Positions 20,626-29,298 of a DNA stretch of 35,398 nt are shown here, one piece after another (positions within the stretch are counted from its first letter, which is position 1; every line of letters begins with the position of its first letter). The notes beneath the pieces were generated by a model that saw only the letters and a program-made list of their open reading frames with translations, made no database searches and was not told the origin of the DNA. The DNA is taken from positions 1 through 35,398 of the forward strand of contig JAAZNW010000007.1 of assembly GCA_012798065.1 (NCBI GenBank), read 5' to 3'. Both the position numbers and the translations under genes were made by a program. The DNA comes from Chloroflexota bacterium (GTDB lineage: Bacteria; Chloroflexota; Anaerolineae; Anaerolineales; Anaerolineaceae).

Positions 20626-21447
20626 ATGACCAGTATTTTTGAAAAATTTTCATTGAAAGGCAGGGTTGCGCTGGTGACTGGCGGCGCCGGCCTTTTAGGA
20701 AAAGAGTTCTGCCTTACCCTCGCCCAGGCTGGCGCGCAGGTGTACGTCGCAGACCTCAATCTGAGCGCGGCTGAAAGCGCGGCGCAAACCATCACCGCCC
20801 AAGGTCATTCTGCCTGCAGCATCAGGCTGGACGTGACCAACCCGGATTCAGTGCAGTCTGTGGTCGATGAAATCGTTTCCCGTTCCGGCAGTATTGATGT
20901 GCTGGTGAACAGCGCCGCAATGGACCCCAAGTTCGACCCTGGTCACGCGCAAACCAACAGCAACGCTTTTGAAACATATCCTCTGGGGTCATGGCAAGAT
21001 GCGCTCAATGTCAACCTCACCGGGCCATTCCTGGTTTCTCAGGCAGTTTGCCGCCAAATGGTGCGGCAGGGTAAAGGTTCTATCATCCATATTTGTTCAA
21101 CATACGGGTTGGGCGGGCCTGATCAGCGTATCTATGAAAAACCCGGACAGTCAAAAGTGTTCAAGCCAGTGTATTACACCGTCACAAAAGCCGGCATCCT
21201 GGGTCTTACAAAATACATGGCTACCTATTACGCGGGAAGTGAAATCCGCGTGAACGCGCTCACTCCAGGGGGGGTCTTTGCCGGGCATGATGATGTTTTC
21301 GTGAAGAACTACTCGGCGCGCACGGTCATTGGCAGAATGGCCCACAAAGACGAGATGAATGGCGCGCTGCTCTTTTTAGCCTCTGACGCCTCCTCCTATA
21401 TGACGGGTGGGAACGTGGTGGTAGATGGAGGGTGGACAGCTTGGTAA
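20626..21447 (+). CDS. SDR family oxidoreductase
   Basis: VALVTGGAGLLGKEF; DVLVNSAA; YYTVTKAGILGLTKYMA; C-terminal MTGGNVVVDGGWTAW. Confidence 0.92.
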   Translation: MTSIFEKFSLKGRVALVTGGAGLLGKEFCLTLAQAGAQVYVADLNLSAAESAAQTITAQGHSACSIRLDVTNPDSVQSVVDEIVSRSGSIDVLVNSAAMDPKFDPGHAQTNSNAFETYPLGSWQDALNVNLTGPFLVSQAVCRQMVRQGKGSIIHICSTYGLGGPDQRIYEKPGQSKVFKPVYYTVTKAGILGLTKYMATYYAGSEIRVNALTPGGVFAGHDDVFVKNYSARTVIGRMAHKDEMNGALLFLASDASSYMTGGNVVVDGGWTAW

Positions 21448-22697
21448 AAAAACCGGAGGTGTTAGCGCTAATTCCTGCGCGCGGCGGCTCAAAAGGCATC
21501 CCGCGCAAGAACATCAAACTGTTCGCTGGTTTTCCCCTTATCAGCTACAGCATTGCTGCGGGCCGGCAGGCGCAGAGCGTCACACGGGTTATTGTGTCTA
21601 CCGACGATGAAGAAATTGCCGCTGAAGCGCGACGTTGGGGAGCCGAAACTCCCTTTTTGCGCCCGCCTGAACTGGCGCAAGACCAAACCACTGATCTGCC
21701 TGTCTTTCAGCACGCGCTGCGCTGGCTCCGTGAAAACGAAGGCTATACTCCTGACCTGGTCATCCAGTTACGTCCCACCTCACCCATCCGTCCGCGCCTT
21801 TGTGTGGATGAGGCCGTGGCGCTTTTAAGAAATCATCCAGACGCGGATAGTCTGCGCGGAGTGGTGCCCATCGGGCAAAACCCCTACAAAATGTGGCGGT
21901 TGCAGGGTAAAGAGGAACCAATGATCCCCTTGCTGAAACTGGATGGTATCGCTGAACCATTCAACGCGCCCCGCCAATCGCTGCCGCCTACTTACTGGCA
22001 AACCGGGCATATTGATGTGATCCGCCCTCGGGTCATCCTTGAGGGCAATTCGATGAGCGGCAGAAAAATTCTGCCCTACCTCATTGACCCTCGGTACACG
22101 GTGGATATTGATACACCCTTTGACTGGCTGCGTTACGAATGGCTGGTGCGAAACGCTGACCTGGATATGGTTGACCCGGCCAGCAAGCGGCGCAAACTCC
22201 CCGCGAAGATCTCGCTGGTAGCGATGGATTTTGACGGTGTGCTCACCGATAACCTGGTCTATGTGGATCAGGATGGCAGCGAGCGCGTCGCTTCTTCACG
22301 CGGTGATAGTATGGGCATCCGCCTGGTGCGCGAAGCCCTGCCGATAAATTTTGTGGTCATCTCCACTGAGACCAACCCGGTGGTCAGCGCGCGCTGCCGC
22401 AAACTTAACCTGGAAGTCTACCAGGGAGTTAATGACAAACCCGCGTTACTCAAACAGCTGCTGCAAGAGCGCCAGGTTCCTGCTGGGGAGGTCGTCTTCA
22501 TCGGTAATGATGTAAATGATGTCGGTTGCTTTGACCTCGCTGCTTACGCGGTCGCCCCGGCCGACGCCGAACCAGAAGTTCGACGCCGCGCCGACCTTGT
22601 GCTCACCCGTAAAGGCGGGAAAGGCGCGGTGCGGGAGTTTTGCGACCTTCTTTTACAGAATGCTGGGAAAATTTTGCCTACACAGGAGAAAAAATGA
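21432..22697 (+). CDS. Bifunctional: acylneuraminate cytidylyltransferase (NeuA-like) fused to KdsC-like HAD phosphatase
   Basis: LALIPARGGSKGIPRKNIKLFAGFPLI (NeuA) plus C-terminal VAMDFDGVLTDNLVYVDQDGSE ... FIGNDVNDVGCFDLAAYAVAPADA (HAD). Confidence 0.9.
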   Translation: MDSLVKKPEVLALIPARGGSKGIPRKNIKLFAGFPLISYSIAAGRQAQSVTRVIVSTDDEEIAAEARRWGAETPFLRPPELAQDQTTDLPVFQHALRWLRENEGYTPDLVIQLRPTSPIRPRLCVDEAVALLRNHPDADSLRGVVPIGQNPYKMWRLQGKEEPMIPLLKLDGIAEPFNAPRQSLPPTYWQTGHIDVIRPRVILEGNSMSGRKILPYLIDPRYTVDIDTPFDWLRYEWLVRNADLDMVDPASKRRKLPAKISLVAMDFDGVLTDNLVYVDQDGSERVASSRGDSMGIRLVREALPINFVVISTETNPVVSARCRKLNLEVYQGVNDKPALLKQLLQERQVPAGEVVFIGNDVNDVGCFDLAAYAVAPADAEPEVRRRADLVLTRKGGKGAVREFCDLLLQNAGKILPTQEKK

Positions 22698-23569
22698 CAC
22701 GAGAAGTCAAGATTGGCAATAAATGGGTCGGCGACGGCCACCCCGTCTACATCGTGGCTGAAGTTGGCATCAATCATAACGGTGATATTGAAATCGCCAA
22801 AGAACTTATCCGCGCGGCCAAGCACGCCGGCGTGGACGCTGTAAAATTCCAAAAACGCACCCCTGAACTATGCGTTCCACCTGAACAACGCGGACAGATG
22901 CGTGAAACCCCCTGGGGCTACATCTCTTACCTGGATTACCGCTACAAAGTGGAATTCAACGAGGCTGATTATGATGAAATCAACCTCTACGCGCGTGAAA
23001 TTGGCATCGAATGGTTTGCGTCCGTTTGGGATATCCCTTCCGTTGACTTCCTGGAAAAGTACGAGCCCATCTGTTACAAAATACCTTCCGCGTCGCTGAC
23101 CGACGTGGAACTGCTGCTGCACCTCAGGAAGACCGGTCGTCCGCTCATTCTCTCCACGGGTATGTCTACCCAGCAACAGATCAAAGACGCGGTTAAGCGG
23201 ATAGGCGAAGAAAACCTGGTCATCACTCACGCCACCAGCGCTTACCCTTGCGACCCGTATGAATTAAACCTGCGGATGATCCAAACGCTGCGCGGTATCT
23301 TCAATTGCCCTATCGGCTACTCTGGTCACGAAGTCGGACTGGTGACCTCTGCAGTGGCGGTGGGTTTGGGGGCCTGTATGGTTGAGCGCCACATCACGCT
23401 TGACCGTGCGCTGTGGGGATCTGACCAGGCGGCATCAGTGGAGCCGGGCGGTTTTGAAAAACTGGTCAAGTACATCCGTGTCACCGAAGCAGCCATAGGC
23501 GACGGCGTGAAAAAGGTGTACGAAAGTGAGATGCCCTCGCTGCGCAAGTTAAGGCGGATCCAGGATTGA
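22694..23569 (+). CDS. NeuB-family synthase, no SAF domain
   Basis: YIVAEVGINHNGDIEIAKELIRAAKHAGVDAVKFQKR; IGYSGHEVGLVTSAVAVGLGACMVERHITLDRALWGSDQAASVEP; ATGA overlap. Confidence 0.9.
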   Translation: MTREVKIGNKWVGDGHPVYIVAEVGINHNGDIEIAKELIRAAKHAGVDAVKFQKRTPELCVPPEQRGQMRETPWGYISYLDYRYKVEFNEADYDEINLYAREIGIEWFASVWDIPSVDFLEKYEPICYKIPSASLTDVELLLHLRKTGRPLILSTGMSTQQQIKDAVKRIGEENLVITHATSAYPCDPYELNLRMIQTLRGIFNCPIGYSGHEVGLVTSAVAVGLGACMVERHITLDRALWGSDQAASVEPGGFEKLVKYIRVTEAAIGDGVKKVYESEMPSLRKLRRIQD

Positions 23570-25176
23570 ACCAAGCTTTTTTGCGGGTTAGAAACGGTAT
23601 CAGGCAGCGCTGGGTGCATAAAAAAGCCAACCAGCGCTGGCGGGCCTTAGCCGCAACCATCACACTGCAATCGCCACCGCCCAACGACCCGCGACCAGTG
23701 ATATTTTTTAACGCTTCCACCCGGCTGCAGGCGATGAGCCAAAATGCCGCTTATGCGCTGCTCACCGCGCAGGCGTTGCGCCTGCAGGGTGTTCCTGTCA
23801 TCCAGTTCGTTTGCGGCGGGGCGTTGCAGCGTTGTGTGTTGGGCAGCCAGCAGGATAATTTCAACGTGCCGCCGCCATGCCAGGCCTGCACCCGCCAGAG
23901 CCAGGCAGTTTTCCAGGAGTTGGATACCCGTTGGATGGAAACGCGTGAGCACCCCTTGCTTGCAAAAGAGCTCGAAAACCTGTCATTCAATGCGTATGAG
24001 ACCTTCACCTATCAAGGAATTCCGCTGGGTGCCTGGGCGGTCAATTCACTGCGTTGGATGATGCGCCGCCACCACCTGCAAGAGGATGAAACGACGCGCG
24101 CTTTTTTCCGCTCTTTTATCCTTTCCAGTTGGAATGTATTCACTCAGTTCTCTGAATTACTGGATGAAACCCAACCCCGCGCGGTGGTGCTGTTCAATGG
24201 TATGTTTTTTCCAGAAGCCGCGGCGCGCCACGCCTGCCTGGAACGGGGTGTGCTCGTGATCACCCACGAGGTCGGGCTCAGGCCCTTTACGGCTTTCTTC
24301 ACCACCGGCGAAGCCACGGCTTACCCGATGACCATCGACTCCGCCTTTCAGCTCGATGATCACATGGAGAAGAAACTCGATGGGTATCTCTCTACACGTT
24401 TTCGCGGAGAGTTCACCATGGCGGGCATCCGGTTCTGGCCTGAAATGAAAGCCCTCGAAGCTGATTTAATTGAGAAAATTAACCACTATTCCAAACTCGT
24501 AGCAGTATTCACCAATGTGATTTTCGATACCAGCCAGGTGCACGCCAATACCCTTTTTGAGCATATGTTCACCTGGCTTGAGCATGTAAAAACAACTGCT
24601 CCTTCCCATCCTGAGGTATTGTTCGTCATTCGTGCTCATCCTGACGAGTGCCGCCAGGGGAAAGAAAGCCGTGAAAGCGTTGCCGCGTGGTTCTCTTCAT
24701 CTGAAATTTCCCACCTCGACAATGTGGTGTTCATTGGGGCGGATGAGTACCTCAATTCATACGAACTGATTCGCCGCGCGCATCTGGTGATGGTTTACAA
24801 CTCAACCATCGGGCTGGAAGCCGCGCTGCTGGGAAAACCAGTCCTCGCCGGGGGTAAAGCGCGCTTTACGCAGCTTGAAACCGCGTTCTACCCGCAGTCT
24901 GCGCAGGAATACACCGTGATGCTTGAGCGGCTTCTGGCAGCGCCGAGCATTGACACACCGCCCGAGTTCGCCCGTAATGCCCGACGCTTTTTGTATTACC
25001 AGCTTTACGCCACTTCTCTTGACTTCAGTGACTACCTCGAGGAAGACGGCGTGTGGAAAGGTTACGTTCAACTCCGCGAGTTCTCACCTGACCTGCTTAA
25101 GCCAGACAATTCTCTTACAATGAAGGTGCTGTTAAATGGCATCCTTGAGAATGGAGATTTTACTCTGCCGCTATGA
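23566..25176 (+). CDS. Capsule-polysaccharide-biosynthesis-type (KpsS/KpsC-like) protein, TTG start
   Basis: FVIRAHPDECRQGKE; HLVMVYNSTIGLEAALLGKPVLAGGKARFTQLETAFYP; CVLG...PPPCQAC cysteines. Confidence 0.65.
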   Translation: MNQAFLRVRNGIRQRWVHKKANQRWRALAATITLQSPPPNDPRPVIFFNASTRLQAMSQNAAYALLTAQALRLQGVPVIQFVCGGALQRCVLGSQQDNFNVPPPCQACTRQSQAVFQELDTRWMETREHPLLAKELENLSFNAYETFTYQGIPLGAWAVNSLRWMMRRHHLQEDETTRAFFRSFILSSWNVFTQFSELLDETQPRAVVLFNGMFFPEAAARHACLERGVLVITHEVGLRPFTAFFTTGEATAYPMTIDSAFQLDDHMEKKLDGYLSTRFRGEFTMAGIRFWPEMKALEADLIEKINHYSKLVAVFTNVIFDTSQVHANTLFEHMFTWLEHVKTTAPSHPEVLFVIRAHPDECRQGKESRESVAAWFSSSEISHLDNVVFIGADEYLNSYELIRRAHLVMVYNSTIGLEAALLGKPVLAGGKARFTQLETAFYPQSAQEYTVMLERLLAAPSIDTPPEFARNARRFLYYQLYATSLDFSDYLEEDGVWKGYVQLREFSPDLLKPDNSLTMKVLLNGILENGDFTLPL

Positions 25177-26117
25177 CCACTCCAGTTTGTTCGATTATCA
25201 TACGCGCCTATAACGAAGAAAAACATATCGGCCGCCTGTTGCGGGGAATCCAGGAGCAGGACCTTCATGATGTGCAGGTGATCCTGGTGGATTCAGGCTC
25301 GACGGACGGTACCCGCGACGTTGCTCGCGCCTATCCGGTAGAGATCGTAGCGATTGACCCGCGTGAATTTACTTTCGGTCGTTCACTCAACCTGGGCATC
25401 GCCGCCGCCAGCGCGCCCCTCATCGTGATGGCCAGCGCCCACGTCTATCCAGTCTACCCCGATTGGCTGACCAAAATGCTGCAGCCATTCCAGCAAACCG
25501 AAGTTGGCTTGGTTTATGGCAAGCAACGCGGCACAGATACAACGGCTTTCTCTGAGCATCAAATCTTCAACCATTGGTACCCTGATGTTTCAGTCAGGAA
25601 ACAATCGCATCCTTTCTGCAATAATGCCAACGCGGCTATTCGAAAAGAGTTATGGCAACAGCACCCGTATGATGAAACCCTCCCAGGGTTGGAAGACCTG
25701 GAGTGGGGAAAATGGGCACAGGAGCAGGGTTATACCATCTCTTACGTCGCCGAGGCTGAAATCATCCATGTGCACAACGAGTCGCTCGACGGTATTTACA
25801 ATCGTTATAAACGCGAAGCGATGGCGTTTAAACGTATCTACCCGCACGAAACTTTCACGCTGCGCGATTTGAACCGACTTTTTTTACAAAATGTAATCAG
25901 CGACTGGCGCGAAGCCCGGAGGCAAAAGGTCTTCGCTCACCATTTTTTCCATATCATCGGATTCCGCTGGCGGCAGTTCTACGGAACCTACCAGGGGTAC
26001 CGCCAGTCTGGCCCGCTCACCTGGCAGTTGAAGAGGGCGTTTTACTACCCCCGAGATTTCCGCCAGGCATCCGGGCAAACCAGCCGCCGAGATATCGAGC
26101 CAATTAAGTATAATTAG
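25173..26117 (+). CDS. GT2-family glycosyltransferase
   Basis: CSIIIRAYNEEKHIGRLLRGI; VILVDSGSTDGTRDVA; NNANAAIRKELW; ATGA overlap. Confidence 0.92.
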   Translation: MTTPVCSIIIRAYNEEKHIGRLLRGIQEQDLHDVQVILVDSGSTDGTRDVARAYPVEIVAIDPREFTFGRSLNLGIAAASAPLIVMASAHVYPVYPDWLTKMLQPFQQTEVGLVYGKQRGTDTTAFSEHQIFNHWYPDVSVRKQSHPFCNNANAAIRKELWQQHPYDETLPGLEDLEWGKWAQEQGYTISYVAEAEIIHVHNESLDGIYNRYKREAMAFKRIYPHETFTLRDLNRLFLQNVISDWREARRQKVFAHHFFHIIGFRWRQFYGTYQGYRQSGPLTWQLKRAFYYPRDFRQASGQTSRRDIEPIKYN

Positions 26118-26140
26118 GCAGGTTGATAGAAGGTACTTGC

Positions 26141-26146
26141 AGGAGG
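26141..26146 (+). promoter_or_regulatory. Strong Shine-Dalgarno for the MoaD-like gene
   Basis: AGGAGG 5 nt before ATG at 26152. Confidence 0.75.
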
Positions 26147-26151
26147 ATAAA

Positions 26152-26439
26152 ATGGCCCATGTAACTATTGAGTTTACCGGTCTTTCAAAGTCAATTACAG
26201 GGGTAAACGAGGTAAATTTGCCGATCAACCCCACAGATACCTACCGCGACGTGGTACGCCAGCTGGGAACGCTTTATCCCGCATTGGTAGGGATACTCAT
26301 CGCTGAAGATGGCGAGACTTTCCTGAGTTCCAACATGTTCATCATCGATGGCGATTACGCCAATCCCGCTATGGTGATGGAGAACTCTCCCAGGGACGGT
26401 GAACACATTCACCTCATGTCTGTCATCACCGGTGGCTGA
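26152..26439 (+). CDS. MoaD/ThiS-like (beta-grasp, ubiquitin-like) small protein with C-terminal GG
   Basis: 95 aa, MAHVTIEFTGLSKSITGVNEVNLPIN...SPRDGEHIHLMSVITGG; diglycine is the exact C-terminus. Confidence 0.75.
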   Translation: MAHVTIEFTGLSKSITGVNEVNLPINPTDTYRDVVRQLGTLYPALVGILIAEDGETFLSSNMFIIDGDYANPAMVMENSPRDGEHIHLMSVITGG

Positions 26440-27145
26440 AAGAACCAAGAAAGTCGAGGTTTGGGTGCCTGAGAAACTGCAACACCCCAAGATCTCCGCT
26501 CTGGTGCCGATGCGGCATCACTCTCAACGTGTGCCTGGGAAAAACTACCGCCCTTTGAACGGCATTCCTCTCTACCAGCACATCCTTACCACCTTAACGC
26601 AGGTGCCAGAAGTGGATGAAATTGTCGTGGATACTGACAGCGACATTATTCTGCACGGGATCCAGTCAAACTTCCCTGCTGTCAAGGTGATCAATCGCCC
26701 GCCAGAACTACGAGCGGATGATATTTCGATGAACACCATCCTGTTGCACGATATCAGCCAGTCACCAGCCGACCTCTACCTGCAAACGCATTCCACCAAC
26801 CCGCTGCTCAAAGCCTCCACAATCTCGCGGGCGATCAACAAGCTCTTACAGGTCTACCCGGAACACGACTCGTTGTTTTCAGTAACCCGCCTGCAAACCC
26901 GGTTGTACGACCATCTAGGGAAGGCGATTAATCACGACCCCAAAGTGCTCATCCAAACACAAGATTTACCGCCAGTTTACGAGGAAAATTCCTGTATCTA
27001 TCTGTTTACCGCTGCCACCCTGCGTAAGAACGGCACACGTATCGGAGAGACCCCTCTACTGTTTGAGACAGATCCAGAAGAATCCTGGGATATCGACGAA
27101 GAGGTTGATTTTAAATTAGTCGAAATGATACTGAAAGCGCGCTAA
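26432..27145 (+). CDS. Divergent NeuA-like cytidylyltransferase, GTG start
   Basis: ISALVPMRHHSQRVPGKNYRPLNGIPLYQHIL; DLYLQTHSTNPLL; GTG at 26432 overlaps the GG-stop of the MoaD-like gene. Confidence 0.78.
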   Translation: MAERTKKVEVWVPEKLQHPKISALVPMRHHSQRVPGKNYRPLNGIPLYQHILTTLTQVPEVDEIVVDTDSDIILHGIQSNFPAVKVINRPPELRADDISMNTILLHDISQSPADLYLQTHSTNPLLKASTISRAINKLLQVYPEHDSLFSVTRLQTRLYDHLGKAINHDPKVLIQTQDLPPVYEENSCIYLFTAATLRKNGTRIGETPLLFETDPEESWDIDEEVDFKLVEMILKAR

Positions 27146-27148
27146 CGA

Positions 27149-29227
27149 ATGAAACGCTTTTCCTCGTTTTCAGTGTTGTTGCAGCTGGGGATCTTCCTCC
27201 TGGGGGTAAGCGGTAGCATTTACGTGGCTTTTACTCCCGCAAACAGCATGATGAACTGGTACAGTAATGATGATGCCTTTTATTACTATAAAGTTGCGCA
27301 AAATGTGCTCAGCGGGCATGGTTTCAGTTTTGACGGTATCAACCTTACCAACGGGTTTCACCCGTTGTGGATGGTCATTTGCCTGGGCGTTTTCTGGCTC
27401 TCCAGATTCCATCTGCTACTGCCGCTAAGGGTATTAATCGTCATCAGCGGGGTTCTCAACGGGCTCACCGGCGTTGTGTTGTTGCGCTTGCTTCAAAAGT
27501 TTTTACCGCTTGTCGCTGCCATATTAGGCGCATGCGTTTGGATTCTCCTCCCTTCGATTTACAATAATTACACTGCCCACGGCCTTGAATCAGCGTTGAG
27601 CGCTTTCTTCGTTGCTGTGTTGTTGCTAAAAAGCGCTGACTTGCTGACCGGTCCCGCAGAAAAACGCGCCGGAAAATTGATCATACTGGGTATCATTGCC
27701 GCGCTCACCATCCTCAGCCGCCTGGACACGCTTTTCGTGGTCGCCATGGTGGGGTTTTTTGTGGTTTTTAAGATTACCAGGATGAACCGCCTGATGGTAT
27801 TTGACCTGGTGGCGGTGTTCATCGCTTCCGTTCTAGCGTGGATTATACGTTTTAGTACAACACCATTAGTACTGAACAACTACTCTCTCTACCCGCAAAT
27901 GGTTTTATCCCTGATGCTCACTCCCACGGCTGTTTTCTTTGCCGGATTATATAATCCAAAGGTTAAATATTCGAAGGTTCAGCTCTTCTCGCGCCTGGCA
28001 GCCGCCGCGGCCGGCCTTGCCGCTGCCTTATACCTGGCGCTTTTGCTGTTGCAAAAAGCGGGTATGAACCTGCTGGTCTCCCGTTCTTTAATCCTTCTCT
28101 CCGTCTCTCTCGCCTTTATTTTGTTCCTGTTTGTGCGCTTTTTTTACCGACCTTCCAGCCAGGTGCTCAGTGTGTCTGCCTGGCAGCAAGTAAAAAATTG
28201 GATCCAGCAGGGACTGCCCCATCACCTCCGTGACGGAGCGCTCTTCTCCTTCCCCATTGTGCTGCTGGTCTGCGGTTACATGTTAACCAATAAACTGGTA
28301 TTTGGTACCTTTACACCGGTGAGTGGCCAGGTCAAGACCTGGTGGGGAACGCTGGAAAACACCGTCTACCGTCAGAACACGACCCTGGTCGGATTGATGG
28401 GTTTGGCACCAGGCAGAGGGAAAAGCCCATGGTCGCTGCTGACCTCGATCGTTGCGGATATTTCGATTTTCATCAGGAACCTGTTCGTAAAAGATACGGA
28501 AGACCTGCCGGTCATCCTGTTTCTTGTTTTCCTTTTCATGCTGTTCATTTTGCTGATCTTTTTGCTTTCCCGCAAGGATGGTCTGCTGGCCAGACGCTCC
28601 TTCGCCCTTCTGATTCCCGCGTTGGCAGGCGGCTGTCTTTTGCACATTGCTTATTATGCCGCGCGCAATTACGGGCATACGCGCAGCTGGTACTGGGTGC
28701 CTGAGACGATGCTCCTCGTGCTGTTGGGAGCCGTGGTGAGCTCCAGGATGTTTGAAAAAACCAGGCAGTGGACACGAACACCCGTGGCTGAAAACCTGCT
28801 GCTGCTGGTAATGGTTGGCTTTGTCTTTTTCTTACACGCCCGATATATCGCCAGGCTCTGCCCGCCTTCGGTTTCTCCGGAGCACCAGGCAGACTACCTG
28901 GCAGAGACCCGTGAATTAGAATCCTATACCCGCGAAAACTCCTTGATTGGTATGACAGGTGGTGGAGCAACCGCGTATTTCATTCAAAATCGCACCATCA
29001 TCAATCTGGATGGCTTGATTAACAGTGCCGAATACTTCAGCACATTAAAAACCGGAGCCACCAACCGCTTTCTAAATAACCTGCATCTGGATTATGTTTT
29101 CGGTAATTCGTACATGCTACTCAAAACAGATCCTTACCAGCAAATTTTTACCGGGCGTATAAGGGAAATCGGCAACATTCACAGCGGGTCGCACTTCACG
29201 TTATATGATTACATCGGCGACCAGTGA
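27149..29227 (+). CDS. Large polytopic membrane protein, GT-C/GT39-like candidate glycosyltransferase
   Basis: 692 aa, many TM segments; early loop MMNWYSNDDAFYYYKVAQNVLSGHGFSFDGINLTNGFHPLW. Confidence 0.7.
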   Translation: MKRFSSFSVLLQLGIFLLGVSGSIYVAFTPANSMMNWYSNDDAFYYYKVAQNVLSGHGFSFDGINLTNGFHPLWMVICLGVFWLSRFHLLLPLRVLIVISGVLNGLTGVVLLRLLQKFLPLVAAILGACVWILLPSIYNNYTAHGLESALSAFFVAVLLLKSADLLTGPAEKRAGKLIILGIIAALTILSRLDTLFVVAMVGFFVVFKITRMNRLMVFDLVAVFIASVLAWIIRFSTTPLVLNNYSLYPQMVLSLMLTPTAVFFAGLYNPKVKYSKVQLFSRLAAAAAGLAAALYLALLLLQKAGMNLLVSRSLILLSVSLAFILFLFVRFFYRPSSQVLSVSAWQQVKNWIQQGLPHHLRDGALFSFPIVLLVCGYMLTNKLVFGTFTPVSGQVKTWWGTLENTVYRQNTTLVGLMGLAPGRGKSPWSLLTSIVADISIFIRNLFVKDTEDLPVILFLVFLFMLFILLIFLLSRKDGLLARRSFALLIPALAGGCLLHIAYYAARNYGHTRSWYWVPETMLLVLLGAVVSSRMFEKTRQWTRTPVAENLLLLVMVGFVFFLHARYIARLCPPSVSPEHQADYLAETRELESYTRENSLIGMTGGGATAYFIQNRTIINLDGLINSAEYFSTLKTGATNRFLNNLHLDYVFGNSYMLLKTDPYQQIFTGRIREIGNIHSGSHFTLYDYIGDQ

Positions 29228-29237
29228 GGTCGCCGCG

Positions 29238-29264
29238 TTGAGAATATATTTTGAAGGTTATAAT
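29238..29264 (+). promoter_or_regulatory. Candidate internal promoter
   Basis: TTGAGA (29238-29243), 15 nt spacer (short), TATAAT (29259-29264), in the largest intergenic gap of the run. Confidence 0.45.
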
Positions 29265-29298
29265 AACCATTACTCTATTTAATTGAAAGAAAACCCTT

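Noticed and set aside
26104-26114. TATAAT just before the MoaD-like gene as a promoter
   Set aside because: No acceptable -35 at 15-18 nt upstream and it lies at the end of the GT2 coding sequence; too weak to list as a feature
28545-28970. 141 aa minus-strand ORF
   Set aside because: Antisense to the 692 aa membrane protein; typical high-GC shadow ORF
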